From the NCBI GenBank assembly GCA_036322835.1, contig AP027304.1, forward strand, positions 2,976,001-3,040,000: a stretch of 64,000 nt of DNA, in the 5' to 3' direction. Within the stretch, counting starts at the first letter, position 1. Each line of letters opens with the position of its first letter. This DNA is from Tenuifilaceae bacterium CYCD (lineage in GTDB: Bacteria > Bacteroidota > Bacteroidia > Bacteroidales > Tenuifilaceae). Below, piece by piece: positions 41,964-51,013 of this stretch. Position numbers and translations under genes: made by a program. Under the pieces are notes generated by a model. The model saw only the letters and a list, made by a program, of their open reading frames with translations. It did not search any database and had not been told where the DNA came from.

Positions 41964-43598
41964 ATGAGAACTGTAAATTTAGATAATAGAACTTTCTACA
42001 TTGAATCGGACAAAAAAAGGTACTTGCTACTTGGCGATGCATCCACTGAGCAGGAGCCCAAGCTAAGCCAGATGGTGATGCCTAAAATAAACAAAGTTAC
42101 CAAGCCAAAAGTGACTGGATTATGGGGTACTTTGGGTAACATGAACGATACCCCTATAAATTGGAGGGGAACCCTAAAGCATTCGGAGTACGGTAACGAC
42201 TCGTCGGTTGGCGTTACCCACGAAGAAATAGAGCTGATCTACGCCGCCAACCCTCAGCTCGATAATCAGCATGTAAAGGTAACCGAGCGGTTCATCTCGT
42301 TCGAGGATGTGGAGTTCGATTTTCCCGAAAGGTTCACCCTGGCCGATATTCCAAAATTTCGACTAACATTGATGCTCGACCCCGACGAGGGGGCTTTGGT
42401 TTACTACCAGTACAACCACGCTGACGATAAGGAGGGCAAGGATGATTCAATTAGCTACATACTCCCCGAAAAAACCAGCAACGATTTTGATGTGGCCAAT
42501 CGCGACCGCTTAACCTACCTTTTCGATGCATTGCCCCCTATGCAGGTGGTGGAGGATGCCGAAAAAGGGGAGGGGTATTTCCGGTTGTCATCGGTTTCGC
42601 GGAATCCTGTAAAGTTTTTGATCAAAATACTTACCTATAAGCGGGGAAACTACGCAAAGAGCGATGATGTTCTGCTGGCGCAAGTAGAAAATATAAAGGA
42701 TTTTATTGAAAAGCCATCGCGGCTGTTGATTTTCGATAATGGCGCATTTAAGGAGTGCCAGGGTGCCGATGTAAATACCGATTTAAAAACATTGCTGCTG
42801 ATACATGGTACATTTGGAACCACAAACCAATCGTTCGGGGCTTTAGTTAGTTGCGGATGGTTGCAGGGTTTGCTCACTAGTAAAAAGTATGAGCAGATAA
42901 TTGCATTCGATCATCCTACAGTTTTTAAAGGAGCCAGCCAGAATATAGATCAACTTCTACAGTACTTTAATGGGATGCAATTCAGCAAGCCCGTAGATGT
43001 AATAGGCACAAGTCAGGGTGGTTTGCTGGCGCAGTACCTTGCCAATATGGCAAATCCAACTTTTACGGTTGGTAAAGTTGTTTTGGTAGCATCGGCCAAC
43101 GGAGTCGATTATGTTACAGTTGCGGGTGGTTTGAGCAAGCTATTGTCGGTTCTGAAAGTTATACTAAAAGGATCGAAACCTGCACTGGCATTCATCTGCA
43201 ATTTGGCACAGCATTCGGTCGATTTTATCATTAAACAGCCGGGTCTTGAGTTAATGGATCCCAAAAGCCCTAACCTGGCTTTTATAATGGACAATATTCC
43301 GGTTGATACAAGCACCCGGTATCTTCCAGTTGTCGATGATTTTACAAAGGAAGTGGTAAAGGATGATAAACTATTTGTAAAACTTGCGGCAATGGGGCTC
43401 GATTTGCTTATCCGTTCTATTATGGGTAAGTATAACGATTGGGTGGTGCGAACCGAAAATCAGTTTAAGATTCATCCTGAGTATTGTGCTATTCCAGCAT
43501 ATGATCCCAAAGACTTTCTCCCATACACATACGCAGCCATTCATGGGCATTGCTTGGATCGAAAAGATGTTCAGGAAAAGATTGATGTGTTTCTGTAG
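41964..43598 (+). CDS. Large alpha/beta-hydrolase protein
   Basis: The 544-residue protein has about 265 residues of N-terminal domain of unknown nature, then a hydrolase core: LLLIHGTFGTTNQSF with the oxyanion-loop His281, VIGTSQGGLLAQYLAN with nucleophile Ser350, and C-terminal histidines (IHGHCLDR, 527 and 529). I recall similar hydrolase cores (DUF7379) beside CHAT proteases in other genomes, but no CHAT gene is in view here. It probably acts on an ester or lipid. It is co-transcribed with the amidohydrolase. Confidence 0.7.
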   Translation: MRTVNLDNRTFYIESDKKRYLLLGDASTEQEPKLSQMVMPKINKVTKPKVTGLWGTLGNMNDTPINWRGTLKHSEYGNDSSVGVTHEEIELIYAANPQLDNQHVKVTERFISFEDVEFDFPERFTLADIPKFRLTLMLDPDEGALVYYQYNHADDKEGKDDSISYILPEKTSNDFDVANRDRLTYLFDALPPMQVVEDAEKGEGYFRLSSVSRNPVKFLIKILTYKRGNYAKSDDVLLAQVENIKDFIEKPSRLLIFDNGAFKECQGADVNTDLKTLLLIHGTFGTTNQSFGALVSCGWLQGLLTSKKYEQIIAFDHPTVFKGASQNIDQLLQYFNGMQFSKPVDVIGTSQGGLLAQYLANMANPTFTVGKVVLVASANGVDYVTVAGGLSKLLSVLKVILKGSKPALAFICNLAQHSVDFIIKQPGLELMDPKSPNLAFIMDNIPVDTSTRYLPVVDDFTKEVVKDDKLFVKLAAMGLDLLIRSIMGKYNDWVVRTENQFKIHPEYCAIPAYDPKDFLPYTYAAIHGHCLDRKDVQEKIDVFL

Positions 43599-43780
43599 CC
43601 GGAATAGCCTGAGTATTTTCGGCAAAGAAAGTTTTATGGTATAACCTTACTGGCCTTCTCTGTTGGATTGATAGAGAGGGCGTTTGCATTTTGTGTTGGT
43701 CGCTGTATTGCTTCCCTTTTGGCTGCATATTGCGAAGAGGACAGGGTATGAGTCATCTTATTAAGTGATCTATTTTTTCC

Positions 43781-43788
43781 TAACTTTG
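43781..43788 (+). promoter_or_regulatory. Candidate -7 box for the BRO-family gene
   Basis: TAACTTTG matches TAnnTTTG, 18 bp ahead of the ATG. No clear -33 TTG. Confidence 0.35.
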
Positions 43789-43806
43789 TTATATAAATAA
43801 ATTGTA

Positions 43807-44642
43807 ATGACTAAAGATACTGCAATAAAACTATTCAACGACAGGCAAATTCGTACCGTTTGGGACGATGCCAATGAAAAGTGGTACTTTTCAATTGTAG
43901 ATGTTGTTGGTGTTTTAACGAATAGCCCTAAGCCAAATAATTACTGGAAAGTTCTGAAGCATCGGTTAGCAAAGGAAGGGAGCGAGTTGGTTACAAATTG
44001 TAACCAACTGAAAATGCAATCGTCGGATGGTAAGTATTATAAAACAGACGTTGCTGACACTGAGCAACTATTCCGTTTAATACAGAGCATTCCATCGCCT
44101 AAAGCGGAACCATTTAAAATGTGGTTGGCTAGAGTTGGGCGAGAGCGAATGGATGAAATTGAAGACCCCGAAATTGGTATAGATAGATTGATGGAAACAA
44201 GGGGTATAGCAAGGAGTGGATTAACCAGAGGCTTAAAAGTATTGAGATTCGTAAAGAGCTTACCGATGAGTGGGAGAATAGAGGTGTAAAGAAAGGACAA
44301 GAGTATGCAATACTAACTGATGAAATTACAAAGGCCTGGAGCGGATTTACAACAAAACAGTATAAGAATTTCAAAAGTTTAAAGAAGGAAAATCTTCGAG
44401 ATCATATGACTAACCTTGAGTTGGTGCTTAATATGTTAGCCGAAGCATCAACCACCGAAATATCCAAAAAATCAGAACCGAAATCATTCAACGAAAATAA
44501 AATGGTTGCTCAAAAAGGGGGTAAGGTTGCCAAGGCTGCTAGGTTAGAATTGGAAAAGTCTACAGGTAAGAAGGTTGTTACTCGATTAAATGCCAAAAAA
44601 CCTGATAATCCTGAACTGGACATTCATTCCGAGAATGAATAA
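43807..44642 (+). pseudogene. BRO-N-family (phage antirepressor-like) gene with a frameshift
   Basis: The first 131 codons encode a typical BRO-N start (LFNDRQIRTVWDDANEKWYF, then LFRLIQSIPSPKAEPFKMWL and DIEDPEIGIDRLMET-like sequence). At about 44196-44204 the reading frame changes. The following frame continues the family C-terminus: KGYSKEWINQRLKSIEIRKE, then LTDEWENRGVKKGQEYAILT and GFTTKQYKNFKSLKKENLRD, and runs to 44642. The expected few residues between MET and KGYS are missing, so a small deletion of about 8 or 11 bp (not a multiple of three) is the simplest cause. Read as written, the first frame stops at 44289 after a non-family tail. Confidence 0.8.
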
Positions 44643-44886
44643 GCAAGGCGTTCATCCTAATACTTCTGTTGGATTATGCCTGCAATACACTCAGTGTGGG
44701 TATTTTTATTTCTATTTGGAAATATCGGGCTGAAGTGTTAAATCCTTAAAACTTTTTAACGGTTAAAAATCTTCTGATTGATAGTTAAGTAGCGCCATTG
44801 TTGTAGAAAAGTTGACAAATGGCATTTCATCGTTAGGTGTGAATGGCTACATTGCACCATCAATGTTTTTAAGTTTTTAGAATTAA

Positions 44887-45741
44887 ATGATGTGTTTGAA
44901 TTTTGATTGCCTTAATAGGCCATGGGGTCTATTCCTTCTGTTTGGCTTGACTTCGCTGTTGCTAACCACTCCTGTAAAAGCTCAAAAAGATTCGCTCTGT
45001 GTTGAGGATACTCTGGTGGTAACATCGCCCGATTCTGTTTCGTTGGTTGATTCTCTCCCAGTTTTTGCTACCCTGGGACATTTCTGTAGTCCTGTTCGTG
45101 GAAAGGTAATTAGCCATTTTGGCCCTCGACATAGGCGTTTTCATGCTGGTACCGACATTAAACTTCAGTTGGGCGACAGTGTTCGGGCGGCATTTAGCGG
45201 CGTGGTAACCCGCGCAAAGAAGTATTATGGGTATGGACTTCTGGTTGTGCTCAACCACCAACCCGATATTGAAACCTACTATGGGCATTTAAGCAAAATA
45301 CTTGTAAAGGTGGGCGATACCATCTCGGTTGGATCGGTAATTGGGCTTGGAGGACGGACTGGCCGGGCAACCACCACACATCTGCATTTCGAGTTCCGGG
45401 TTAAGCACATTGCCTTTGATTCCGAAAAACTTTTCGATTTTGGAAAGCAACTGGTGCTTGCCGATTCTATTCCTGTAAATAGGCCACCCGTGAAGGATAC
45501 TGTAAAGTTAGCCAACGTTACCTCGGCTGATTCTATTCCAAACTACGATAGCACTTCTGTGGCCAGCACAATTAACTTGGCACAGGTTCAGAATGAAGAG
45601 ATAATTTATACTGTAAAGAAGAAGGATACGCTTTACTCGCTTGCTAGGCGCTATGGAACAACTGTGGATAACCTTTGTGCCATGAATAACATTAGGCCTA
45701 ACGGTATTCTTCATTTAGGCCAGAAAATAAAGATTAGATAA
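44887..45741 (+). CDS. Secreted M23 metallopeptidase with C-terminal LysM
   Basis: The 284-residue protein has a signal peptide (GLFLLFGLTSLLLTTPVKA), an M23 (LytM) domain and a LysM domain. M23 motifs are HFGPRHRRFHAGTDIKL (about 77-93), ETYYGHLSKI and TTTHLHFEFRV (about 159-169), holding the zinc ligands His and Asp and the HxH. LysM is at about 236-284 (YTVKKKDTLYSLARRYGTTV). It is a peptidoglycan endopeptidase or a cofactor for one. All zinc ligands are present. Confidence 0.9.
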   Translation: MMCLNFDCLNRPWGLFLLFGLTSLLLTTPVKAQKDSLCVEDTLVVTSPDSVSLVDSLPVFATLGHFCSPVRGKVISHFGPRHRRFHAGTDIKLQLGDSVRAAFSGVVTRAKKYYGYGLLVVLNHQPDIETYYGHLSKILVKVGDTISVGSVIGLGGRTGRATTTHLHFEFRVKHIAFDSEKLFDFGKQLVLADSIPVNRPPVKDTVKLANVTSADSIPNYDSTSVASTINLAQVQNEEIIYTVKKKDTLYSLARRYGTTVDNLCAMNNIRPNGILHLGQKIKIR

Positions 45742-45765
45742 TATTCCTACTGGTAATGAGACCTT

Positions 45766-45800
45766 CATGTCATTCTGCACTTGATGCAGAATCTAGTATT
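45766..45800. repeat. Interspersed TGTCATTCTG repeat
   Basis: CATGTCATTCTGCACTTGAT followed by GCAGAATCTAGTATT contains a TTCTGCA / TGCAGAA palindrome. It is a relative of the copies at 23225 and 29529 and runs into an upstream extension of the HEAT gene frame. Confidence 0.55.
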
Positions 45801-45831
45801 TTTATTACCTTCCCGTTTTACTTGTAACTCT

Positions 45832-46539
45832 ATGAGAAGTAACGATCGAGATTTAGAAAGTAGAGGATTCCTGAAAGAGGGAGAGGAGATTGCCTTTGTA
45901 AACCTTACAAATTCTCAGAAACTTGAATTGTTGAAAAGTCTGGTTTCCAAGGAGCGAACTTTGGGAGCAAGACTTGCAAAAGGGGTAGGTGAGCCCGCAG
46001 TTTCAGCATTAATTGCTGCTCTTAAAGTTGAGAAAAAACTTTACCCAAAAATAGAGATATGCAATACGTTGGTTGCACTTGGCGAGGTTGCCGTTAAACC
46101 ATTGATTGCTGAGTTAGGACGAATTGGGAATAATCAACATAAAGATCTTCCCGACAAGGCTTTTGAGAAAGATAGTTACCCATTGCCCCGCGATATTGTG
46201 GCCCGTACATTGGCCCATATTGGCAAAAAGGCTTTGCCTGATTTGCTGAACGTGCTCGAGGAAAGTGATTCAACAAGATTAAGCGAGGCCATTGATGCTA
46301 TTGGGTATATCTGCTTTTATAGTTATAGCCCTGGCGTTTTTGAAAAGTTAAAGGAGTGCTACATTTGTAATGCTAATAATGAGCTTGTTTGTTGGAAAAT
46401 ATTCCGCGCAACGAGCGGATGCCCTAGCGGCTTACAGTTTTTGGTTGAGCAGAGAGCCTTGTGCAAAAAAAGTATTCTTTTAAATGAAATAAACAGGAGT
46501 ATTCGGCTGATTGAAAAGCGAGAATTGTCGATTCTTTAA
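45832..46539 (+). CDS. HEAT-repeat-like protein
   Basis: Starting at the ATG at 45832 (MRSNDRDLESRGFLKEGEEI), the protein has 235 residues. Helical repeats are visible: GVGEPAVSALIAALKVEKKL, VALGEVAVKPLIAELGRIGN and HIGKKALPDLLNVLEESDST, which fit HEAT or PBS-lyase-type repeats used for protein contacts. No catalytic motif is seen. The frame opens 17 codons earlier at a TTG inside an interspersed repeat, so the ATG is chosen. Its stop overlaps the stop of the convergent membrane protein gene by 4 bp. Confidence 0.6.
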   Translation: MRSNDRDLESRGFLKEGEEIAFVNLTNSQKLELLKSLVSKERTLGARLAKGVGEPAVSALIAALKVEKKLYPKIEICNTLVALGEVAVKPLIAELGRIGNNQHKDLPDKAFEKDSYPLPRDIVARTLAHIGKKALPDLLNVLEESDSTRLSEAIDAIGYICFYSYSPGVFEKLKECYICNANNELVCWKIFRATSGCPSGLQFLVEQRALCKKSILLNEINRSIRLIEKRELSIL

Positions 46540-46985
46540 CGTCTCCATCGCTCTGCAATTCCTATAATCATAACTATTATTCCAAGGAATATTAAAATTC
46601 CGCCGCTAATTATTTTGCTGGTTCTGAAGTAAAAAAAGTCGATATGGACCAAGTAAAACATCAGCGCTCCGAATCCAATTAACGAAATTCCCCACAGAAT
46701 TTTGTGCTCCTCGAATTTAAAGGAGTTGGTTTCCCTTACTCTCTCTGTCTTATAGTCATCGGGGGTGTTGCCTATTGTGTTGGGGTTGTAGTCGAGCACC
46801 GATGTGTCGCCCTCCATTAATCCTTTAGCTTGATAATCGGTTATTAGTTCGCGGTTCAATGCTGTAATAACTGCAGCATCGTATAGCAAGGGACTATCAT
46901 CTCTGTCCTGATTCAGTATGATTTCGAATAGTTCATCATCTGAGTTGCTATTCATTGTTTCGAGGTAAGGATTAATTGTGGCCAT
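46536..46985 (-). CDS. Two-helix membrane protein, unknown
   Basis: The 149-residue protein has an acidic N-terminal half (YLETMNSNSDDELFEIILNQ, then AVITALNRELITDYQAKGLM) and two transmembrane helices at about 97-115 (ILWGISLIGFGALMFYLV) and 122-143 (IISGGILIFLGIIVMIIGIA). I do not recognise a family, though a short helical N-terminus with two C-terminal helices is common in Bacteroidota. The stop overlaps that of the convergent gene by 4 bp. Confidence 0.55.
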   Translation of the reverse strand: MATINPYLETMNSNSDDELFEIILNQDRDDSPLLYDAAVITALNRELITDYQAKGLMEGDTSVLDYNPNTIGNTPDDYKTERVRETNSFKFEEHKILWGISLIGFGALMFYLVHIDFFYFRTSKIISGGILIFLGIIVMIIGIAERWRR

Positions 46986-47036
46986 AACCTAATGTTTGAT
47001 CTAAATTTACTTCGGTTGGAGAACTAATCCAATAGT

Positions 47037-48026
47037 TTATTGTAAAGTTTGTTCAATATTCACAAGCTCTTCATTGCTAAAGTTTAGATTATTTAAGGCT
47101 TGTAGACAATCGTTCAGTTGCGATTCCTTGCTTACACCAATAAGTACCGATGTGAGTTGAGGTTTATTTAACAACCACGCAATGGCCATTTGAGCCAATG
47201 TCTGGTTTCTATTTAATGCAATTGAATTTAGTTGATTTATTTTGTTCAAGAGTTCATTGGTTATTTGGTCTGCTTTGAGAAACCCGTGTTCTTTTGCTGC
47301 TCTTGAATCTTTTGGTATTCCATTTAGATATCGGTTGGTCAAGAGACCTTGTGCCAAAGGCGAAAAAGCGATACATCCCACACCATTATCGTCCAAAACA
47401 TTTAGTAATCCACTCTCTACCCATCTGTCGAGCATAGAGTATTTTGCCTGATGTATCAGGCAAGGAGTTCCTAGTTGTTTCAGAGTTTTAATGGCAATAT
47501 CACTTTGTTCGGCTGAGTAGTTCGATATTCCAACATATAGTGCTTTCCCTTGACGAACCATCAAATCCAATGCTCCCATTGTTTCCTCAATTGGAGTATT
47601 GGGGTCGGGACGATGCGAGTAAAAAATATCCACATAGTCGAGTCCCATTCGTTTGAGGCTTTGATCTAGACTTGCAACTAGGTATTTTTTTGATCCCCAC
47701 TCGCCATATGGGCCGGGCCACATATTGTAGCCTGCTTTGGTCGATATTATTATTTCGTCGCGGTATGGGCGAAGATCTTTTCTGAGAATCTCTCTGAAAG
47801 TTTCTTCGGCCGACCCAGGAGGTGGCCCATAGTTATTGGCCAAATCGAAATGCGTTATTCCTGCATCAAATGCCTTAAGTATGATTGTTCTCCCATTTTC
47901 AAAATCATCAACTCCGCCAAAGTTGTGCCATAGTCCAAGTGATAATGCTGGAAGTTGAAGTCCACTCTTGCCGCAACGGCGGTAGAGCATATCGTTATAT
48001 CTGTTGGGGTTTGCTATGTATTCCAT
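47037..48026 (-). CDS. Aldo/keto reductase (YghZ/Kvbeta-like)
   Basis: The 329-residue protein starts at the ATG at 48026 (MEYIANPNRYNDMLYRRCGK). AKR motifs are GLWHNFGG, DLANNYGPPPGSAEE (catalytic Asp and Tyr region), YVDIFYSHRPDPNTPIEETM and YVGISNYSAEQ, with a C-terminal LTSVLIGVSKESQLNDCL. The family reduces aldehydes with NADPH; members close to YghZ act on glyceraldehyde-type or methylglyoxal substrates. The frame opens further upstream to 48125, but that part crosses the htpG terminator, so the later ATG is chosen. Confidence 0.88.
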   Translation of the reverse strand: MEYIANPNRYNDMLYRRCGKSGLQLPALSLGLWHNFGGVDDFENGRTIILKAFDAGITHFDLANNYGPPPGSAEETFREILRKDLRPYRDEIIISTKAGYNMWPGPYGEWGSKKYLVASLDQSLKRMGLDYVDIFYSHRPDPNTPIEETMGALDLMVRQGKALYVGISNYSAEQSDIAIKTLKQLGTPCLIHQAKYSMLDRWVESGLLNVLDDNGVGCIAFSPLAQGLLTNRYLNGIPKDSRAAKEHGFLKADQITNELLNKINQLNSIALNRNQTLAQMAIAWLLNKPQLTSVLIGVSKESQLNDCLQALNNLNFSNEELVNIEQTLQ

Positions 48027-48094
48027 AATTTTACTTATCTGATAGTAGCAAACTTCGTTAGAATTAAACATAATTCCAAACTCTTGAGCAAACA

Positions 48095-48123
48095 AAAAAC
48101 GACCCCAAAGAGGAGTCGTTTTC
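48095..48123 (-). terminator. Terminator of htpG
   Basis: AAAAACGACCCC and AGGAGTCGTTTTC arms form a stem whose minus-strand reading is followed by a T-run. It lies 26-54 bp downstream of the htpG stop. Confidence 0.7.
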
Positions 48124-48148
48124 AATAAATAACCTTACGGTTATGGCA

Positions 48149-50203
48149 TTATTCTGGTTTAATTAGTTCCATACTACGTTTAACAAACCTGCTTAGGTCT
48201 TCGCCTTTAAGCATATTGTTGGCAAGTAGCGCTAGGTCGATAAGTTGCTTTACCAACTTTTGGTCGCTACCAAAACCTTTAAGTAGTGAGCGGCGCTCAT
48301 CCTCGAACTTATCGAGTTGTTTTTCGGTTTCAGTAAGAGCATCCTTATCGGCTTGTGGAATTTCCTCATCCTTCTTATCCTTTCTGGAATTGTGCAATTC
48401 ATCAGCCTTTTCTTTTAAAGGCTTGATATTCTTATCGAGTTCGTCGAGTTTACTACCCAGCGATTCCGATTTGCTTGCAATAACCGATTTAACTAATGGG
48501 TGCGATACGTTTACAACCATATTGTGGCTATCGGGCAAATTGCCATACATTCCAGCGGTTGGGCTCATTGCGGCCATATCCTTCATACGGCGCATAAACT
48601 CTGAGTGTGTAATTACCACTGGGCTGGCGTTCTCACCCAAATCCTCGAACGAAATCCAGTAGTGGTCTTCGCTCTTTACAGCACCCTCAAATACAGCGCG
48701 TAAATCGTTCTGTTCATCAGCATTTAGAGCAACCTCTTTTCTATCCTCCTTAACAATGATTTTCTCAATTACATCGGAGTCAACACGAGCAAATCGTGAA
48801 TCCTTAAGTTTTGATTCCAATGCGTTAATTAAGTGTGGATCCAACTGGCCATCCATCATCAACACATCGTAGCCACGGCTTTTAGCCTCCTCAATGTAGC
48901 TGTGCTGATCAACCTTGTTGGTTGTGTATAGGTAGATAAGAGTCTTGTTTTTATCGGTTTGATTTTCCTTAATTAGTTTTTCGTACTCCTCAAATGTGAA
49001 GTACTTACCATCAACATTTTTGAGTAGCGCAAACTTCTCGGCACGCTCGTAGAACTTCTCATCGGTAATCATACCAAAGGTGATGAAAAGTTTTAGGTCG
49101 TCCCATTTCTTCTCGAACTGCTCACGGTCGTTCTTGAAAATCTCCTGAAGCCTATCGGCTACTTTCTTGGTGATATGGCTCGATATTTTCTTAACGTTTG
49201 AGTCGCTCTGTAAGTAGCTGCGCGATACGTTTAGTGGGATATCTGGAGAATCGATAACGCCGTGGAGTAATGTTAGAAACTCAGGAACGATACCTTCAAC
49301 CGAATCGGTAACATAAACCTGGTTGCAGTATAGCTGAATCTTGTTTTTCTGAATGTCGAAGTTGGTTTTAATCCTAGGGAAGTAAAGTACCCCAGTTAGG
49401 TTGAAAGGGTAATCAACATTTAGGTGAATATTGAAGAGAGGTTCCTCGGCAGCAGGGTAAAGGTCGTGGTAGAACTTTTGGTAATCCTCATCCTTCAAAT
49501 CAACAGGTTTACGAGTCCAAAGTGGATTTGTATCGTTGATGATTTTATCCTTGCCAGTTTCAACCTCTTTGCCATCCTTCCATTCCTTCTCAGTTCCATA
49601 TGCAATAGAAACAGGCAGGTAGCGGCAGTACTTTTTAAGCAAGCCATCTATTCTTGAATCCTCAAGGAATTCTTTTGACTCATCGCTGATATAAAGTACA
49701 ATGTCAGTTCCTCTGTTCTCCTTCTCAACTTCCTCGATGTTATAATCGGGCGAGCCGTTGCACGACCATTTTACCGCCTTAGCGTCGTCCTTCCACGAGC
49801 GGGTAACAATTTCAACCTTATCGCTCACCATAAACGATGAGTAGAATCCTAAACCAAAGTGCCCAATAATTCCGTTGGCCTGATTTTTATATTTTTCCAA
49901 AAACTCTTCGGCGCCAGAGAATGCAATTTGGTTGATGTATTTCTCAATCTCATCGGCTGTCATACCAATTCCGCTATCGGAGATTGTTAGTGTACCTGCT
50001 TTTGAGTCGAGTTTCACGCGAATAGTTGTATCGCCAATATCACCTTTAAACTCGCCAACCGATGCTAGGGTTTTAAGTTTTTGAGTGGCATCAACTGCGT
50101 TGGATATTAACTCCCGGAGGAATATCTCGTGGTCGGAGTAAAGAAATTTCTTGATAATGGGAAAAATGTTCTCGGTAGTAACATTAATTTTTCCTGTTTG
50201 CAT
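48149..50203 (-). CDS. htpG: Hsp90-family chaperone HtpG
   Basis: The 684-residue protein begins MQTGKINVTTENIFPIIKKF and shows the GHKL ATPase motifs ELISNAVDA, DSGIGMTADEI and GHFGLGFYSSFMVSDKV. The middle and C-terminal domains are complete (for example PLNVSRSYLQ). HtpG is an ATP-dependent chaperone dimer in the cytoplasm. The C-terminal charged linker (SRKDKKDEEIPQADKDA) is longer than in E. coli, as is usual in this phylum. It has a clean terminator. Confidence 0.96.
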   Translation of the reverse strand: MQTGKINVTTENIFPIIKKFLYSDHEIFLRELISNAVDATQKLKTLASVGEFKGDIGDTTIRVKLDSKAGTLTISDSGIGMTADEIEKYINQIAFSGAEEFLEKYKNQANGIIGHFGLGFYSSFMVSDKVEIVTRSWKDDAKAVKWSCNGSPDYNIEEVEKENRGTDIVLYISDESKEFLEDSRIDGLLKKYCRYLPVSIAYGTEKEWKDGKEVETGKDKIINDTNPLWTRKPVDLKDEDYQKFYHDLYPAAEEPLFNIHLNVDYPFNLTGVLYFPRIKTNFDIQKNKIQLYCNQVYVTDSVEGIVPEFLTLLHGVIDSPDIPLNVSRSYLQSDSNVKKISSHITKKVADRLQEIFKNDREQFEKKWDDLKLFITFGMITDEKFYERAEKFALLKNVDGKYFTFEEYEKLIKENQTDKNKTLIYLYTTNKVDQHSYIEEAKSRGYDVLMMDGQLDPHLINALESKLKDSRFARVDSDVIEKIIVKEDRKEVALNADEQNDLRAVFEGAVKSEDHYWISFEDLGENASPVVITHSEFMRRMKDMAAMSPTAGMYGNLPDSHNMVVNVSHPLVKSVIASKSESLGSKLDELDKNIKPLKEKADELHNSRKDKKDEEIPQADKDALTETEKQLDKFEDERRSLLKGFGSDQKLVKQLIDLALLANNMLKGEDLSRFVKRSMELIKPE

Positions 50204-50390
50204 AGTATATAATTTTATGGTTAAACATAGTTATGGCATTGGCATGTGATCAAATGAAATGCCAACTGAATTGATGTCAAAGAAATGGCAGTGTAAAGTT
50301 GCTAAGATAAAGGTATTGAGATTTTTAATGGGTTAACGGTTTGATAATAACACTGTCATTTTGCCATGTTTTGAAACGGTTTGGCAGTAA

Positions 50391-50918
50391 CTAAAGCAAA
50401 TAGGACAGTATTAGCGAAACTATTAATGCAAGCAATGTAATTAGCCACGCTATAAAGGATATTCTTAAAAAATACTTTTTTGAGTTAAAGTTACGTTTTC
50501 CGCAAAGATGTAGTATGATGTTATTGGCGCGGGTGATTAAATTTACATCTTTAGGGATAAACGCATGGGCGCCAAGTTTCATTACATATGCCCCGTACTC
50601 GTTTTCGTCTTCTTCAGCCATCATTATTACCTCTACCTTTGGGTTTATTAGCTTAATAGATTCCAATATTTCAATGCCATTCATTAGTGCATGGTTGTAA
50701 TCGTCCAAAAAATTATATCCAAGAAAAACGATTACCATGTCGTTCCTTCTAAACCGTAATTTTGAGAAGTGTGCTATGAATTTTTCTCCCGAAGGAAATC
50801 CTTTGATGCTGGTACGTTTGGTTATTTCAATACCTTCAATCAACTTTTTAGCAGATTCCGAGTCAAATTCAACAACAAAAATAAAAGTTCTAAATTCCAA
50901 TTTCAGAAAGCTAAGCAT
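50391..50918 (-). CDS. Membrane-anchored receiver-like protein lacking the phosphoacceptor
   Basis: From the ATG at 50918 the protein has 175 residues. The first 140 follow the receiver fold (RTFIFVVEFDSESAKKLIEG, DMVIVFLGYNF, GIEILESIKLINPKVEVIMM, KLGAHAFIPKD). The strand-3 end that should carry the phosphorylated aspartate reads VFLGYN, so that residue seems to be missing, while the conserved lysine is kept (FIPKD). The last 22 residues form a transmembrane helix (AWLITLLALIVSLILSYLL). A receiver tethered to the membrane at its C-terminus is unusual. Confidence 0.55.
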   Translation of the reverse strand: MLSFLKLEFRTFIFVVEFDSESAKKLIEGIEITKRTSIKGFPSGEKFIAHFSKLRFRRNDMVIVFLGYNFLDDYNHALMNGIEILESIKLINPKVEVIMMAEEDENEYGAYVMKLGAHAFIPKDVNLITRANNIILHLCGKRNFNSKKYFLRISFIAWLITLLALIVSLILSYLL

Positions 50919-50963
50919 TTTAGTACAATTAGAATGATTAAAGGTAGTGAAAAAAATGAAAAG

Positions 50964-50998
50964 AAAAAGGGTCGATACCAGTTGCATCGACCCTTTTT
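50964..50998 (-). terminator. Terminator of the M49 peptidase gene
   Basis: AAAAAGGGTCGAT (50964-50976) and ATCGACCCTTTTT (50986-50998) form a perfect 13-bp stem with a 9-base loop; the minus strand continues with a T-run. It sits 16 bp after the peptidase stop. Confidence 0.85.
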
Positions 50999-51013
50999 CG
51001 GATTTTATTACAT

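Noticed and set aside
44190-44300. Programmed frameshift in the BRO-family gene
   Set aside because: No slippery heptamer or downstream structure is evident, and residues are missing at the junction, which fits a deletion better.
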